NCBI RefSeq assembly: GCF_026914265.1
Contig: NC_069124.1
Coordinates: 52,998,388 to 53,062,387, forward strand
Source of the DNA: Mya arenaria
Taxonomy: Eukaryota > Mollusca > Bivalvia > Myida > Myidae
Direction: 5' to 3'
DNA: 64,000 nucleotides
The notes beneath the pieces are model-generated. The model ran no database searches. It was not told the DNA's origin and saw only the letters and a program-made list of their open reading frames with translations. Numbering within the stretch: the stretch's first letter is position 1; every line of letters starts with the position of its first letter. The position numbers were made by a program, and so were the translations under genes. This document shows, one piece after another, positions 63,986 through 64,000 of the stretch.

Positions 63986-64000
63986 TTTTCCGCTGACGCT

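Overview
The window looks like nuclear DNA from a mollusc, most likely a heterodont bivalve (clam or mussel-like). It is AT-rich, with short exons between long introns, GT-AG splice sites throughout, and many fold-back DNA transposons (MITEs), tRNA-derived SINEs and tandem satellites of kinds I associate with bivalve genomes. The species cannot be fixed from the sequence alone. No bacterial, viral or organellar genes were seen.

Five protein-coding loci can be supported. (1) 2010-6131 (+): the 3' end of an FHIP1 (FAM160A) gene, whose product links Hook/dynein adaptors to endosomes; its conserved N-terminal part lies before the window. (2) 18517-43552 (+): a complete nine-exon DUR3-like urea/H+ symporter of the SLC5/SSS family. 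The exons join without a phase break to give 763 residues, with a cysteine/histidine-rich insert in one loop. (3) 46078-51820 (-): a complete twelve-exon tryptophan 2,3-dioxygenase (415 residues) with its haem and substrate residues intact, convergent with DUR3. (4) 55086-55355 (-): a single-exon Tim8 small mitochondrial chaperone with the twin Cx3C motif. (5) 59136-61174 (+): the first two exons of an unrecognised gene that probably runs out of the window on the right.

Layout: 6-18 kb is intergenic, with a ~144-bp satellite, a 23-bp satellite grown next to a pogo-like transposon end, SINEs and MITEs. 18.6-28.6 kb is the first DUR3 intron and holds two fold-back MITEs, a 1.5-kb pair of inverted arrays, and a SINE with a perfect 13-bp target duplication ending 43 bp before exon 2. 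29-36 kb (introns 2-3) holds a decayed LINE, a (TA)n tract and a ~0.9-kb polypyrimidine tract. 40.8-41.7 kb is a tandem array built from the end of DUR3 exon 8 together with its splice donor. 53.4-54.4 kb is a 39-bp satellite studded with TGACCTT motifs. 56-64 kb contains three more satellite-like repeat families and two more fold-back elements.

Functionally, DUR3 and tryptophan dioxygenase both belong to nitrogen and amino-acid metabolism, but the sequence does not show that they are co-regulated. The observations I would check first are the exon-derived array carrying consensus decoy splice donors, the Cys/His-rich insert in DUR3, and two perfect IRF-element matches lying just upstream of the start codons of DUR3 and of the unidentified gene. 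Exon limits come from reading splice sites and phase by eye; no alignment or transcript data were available.
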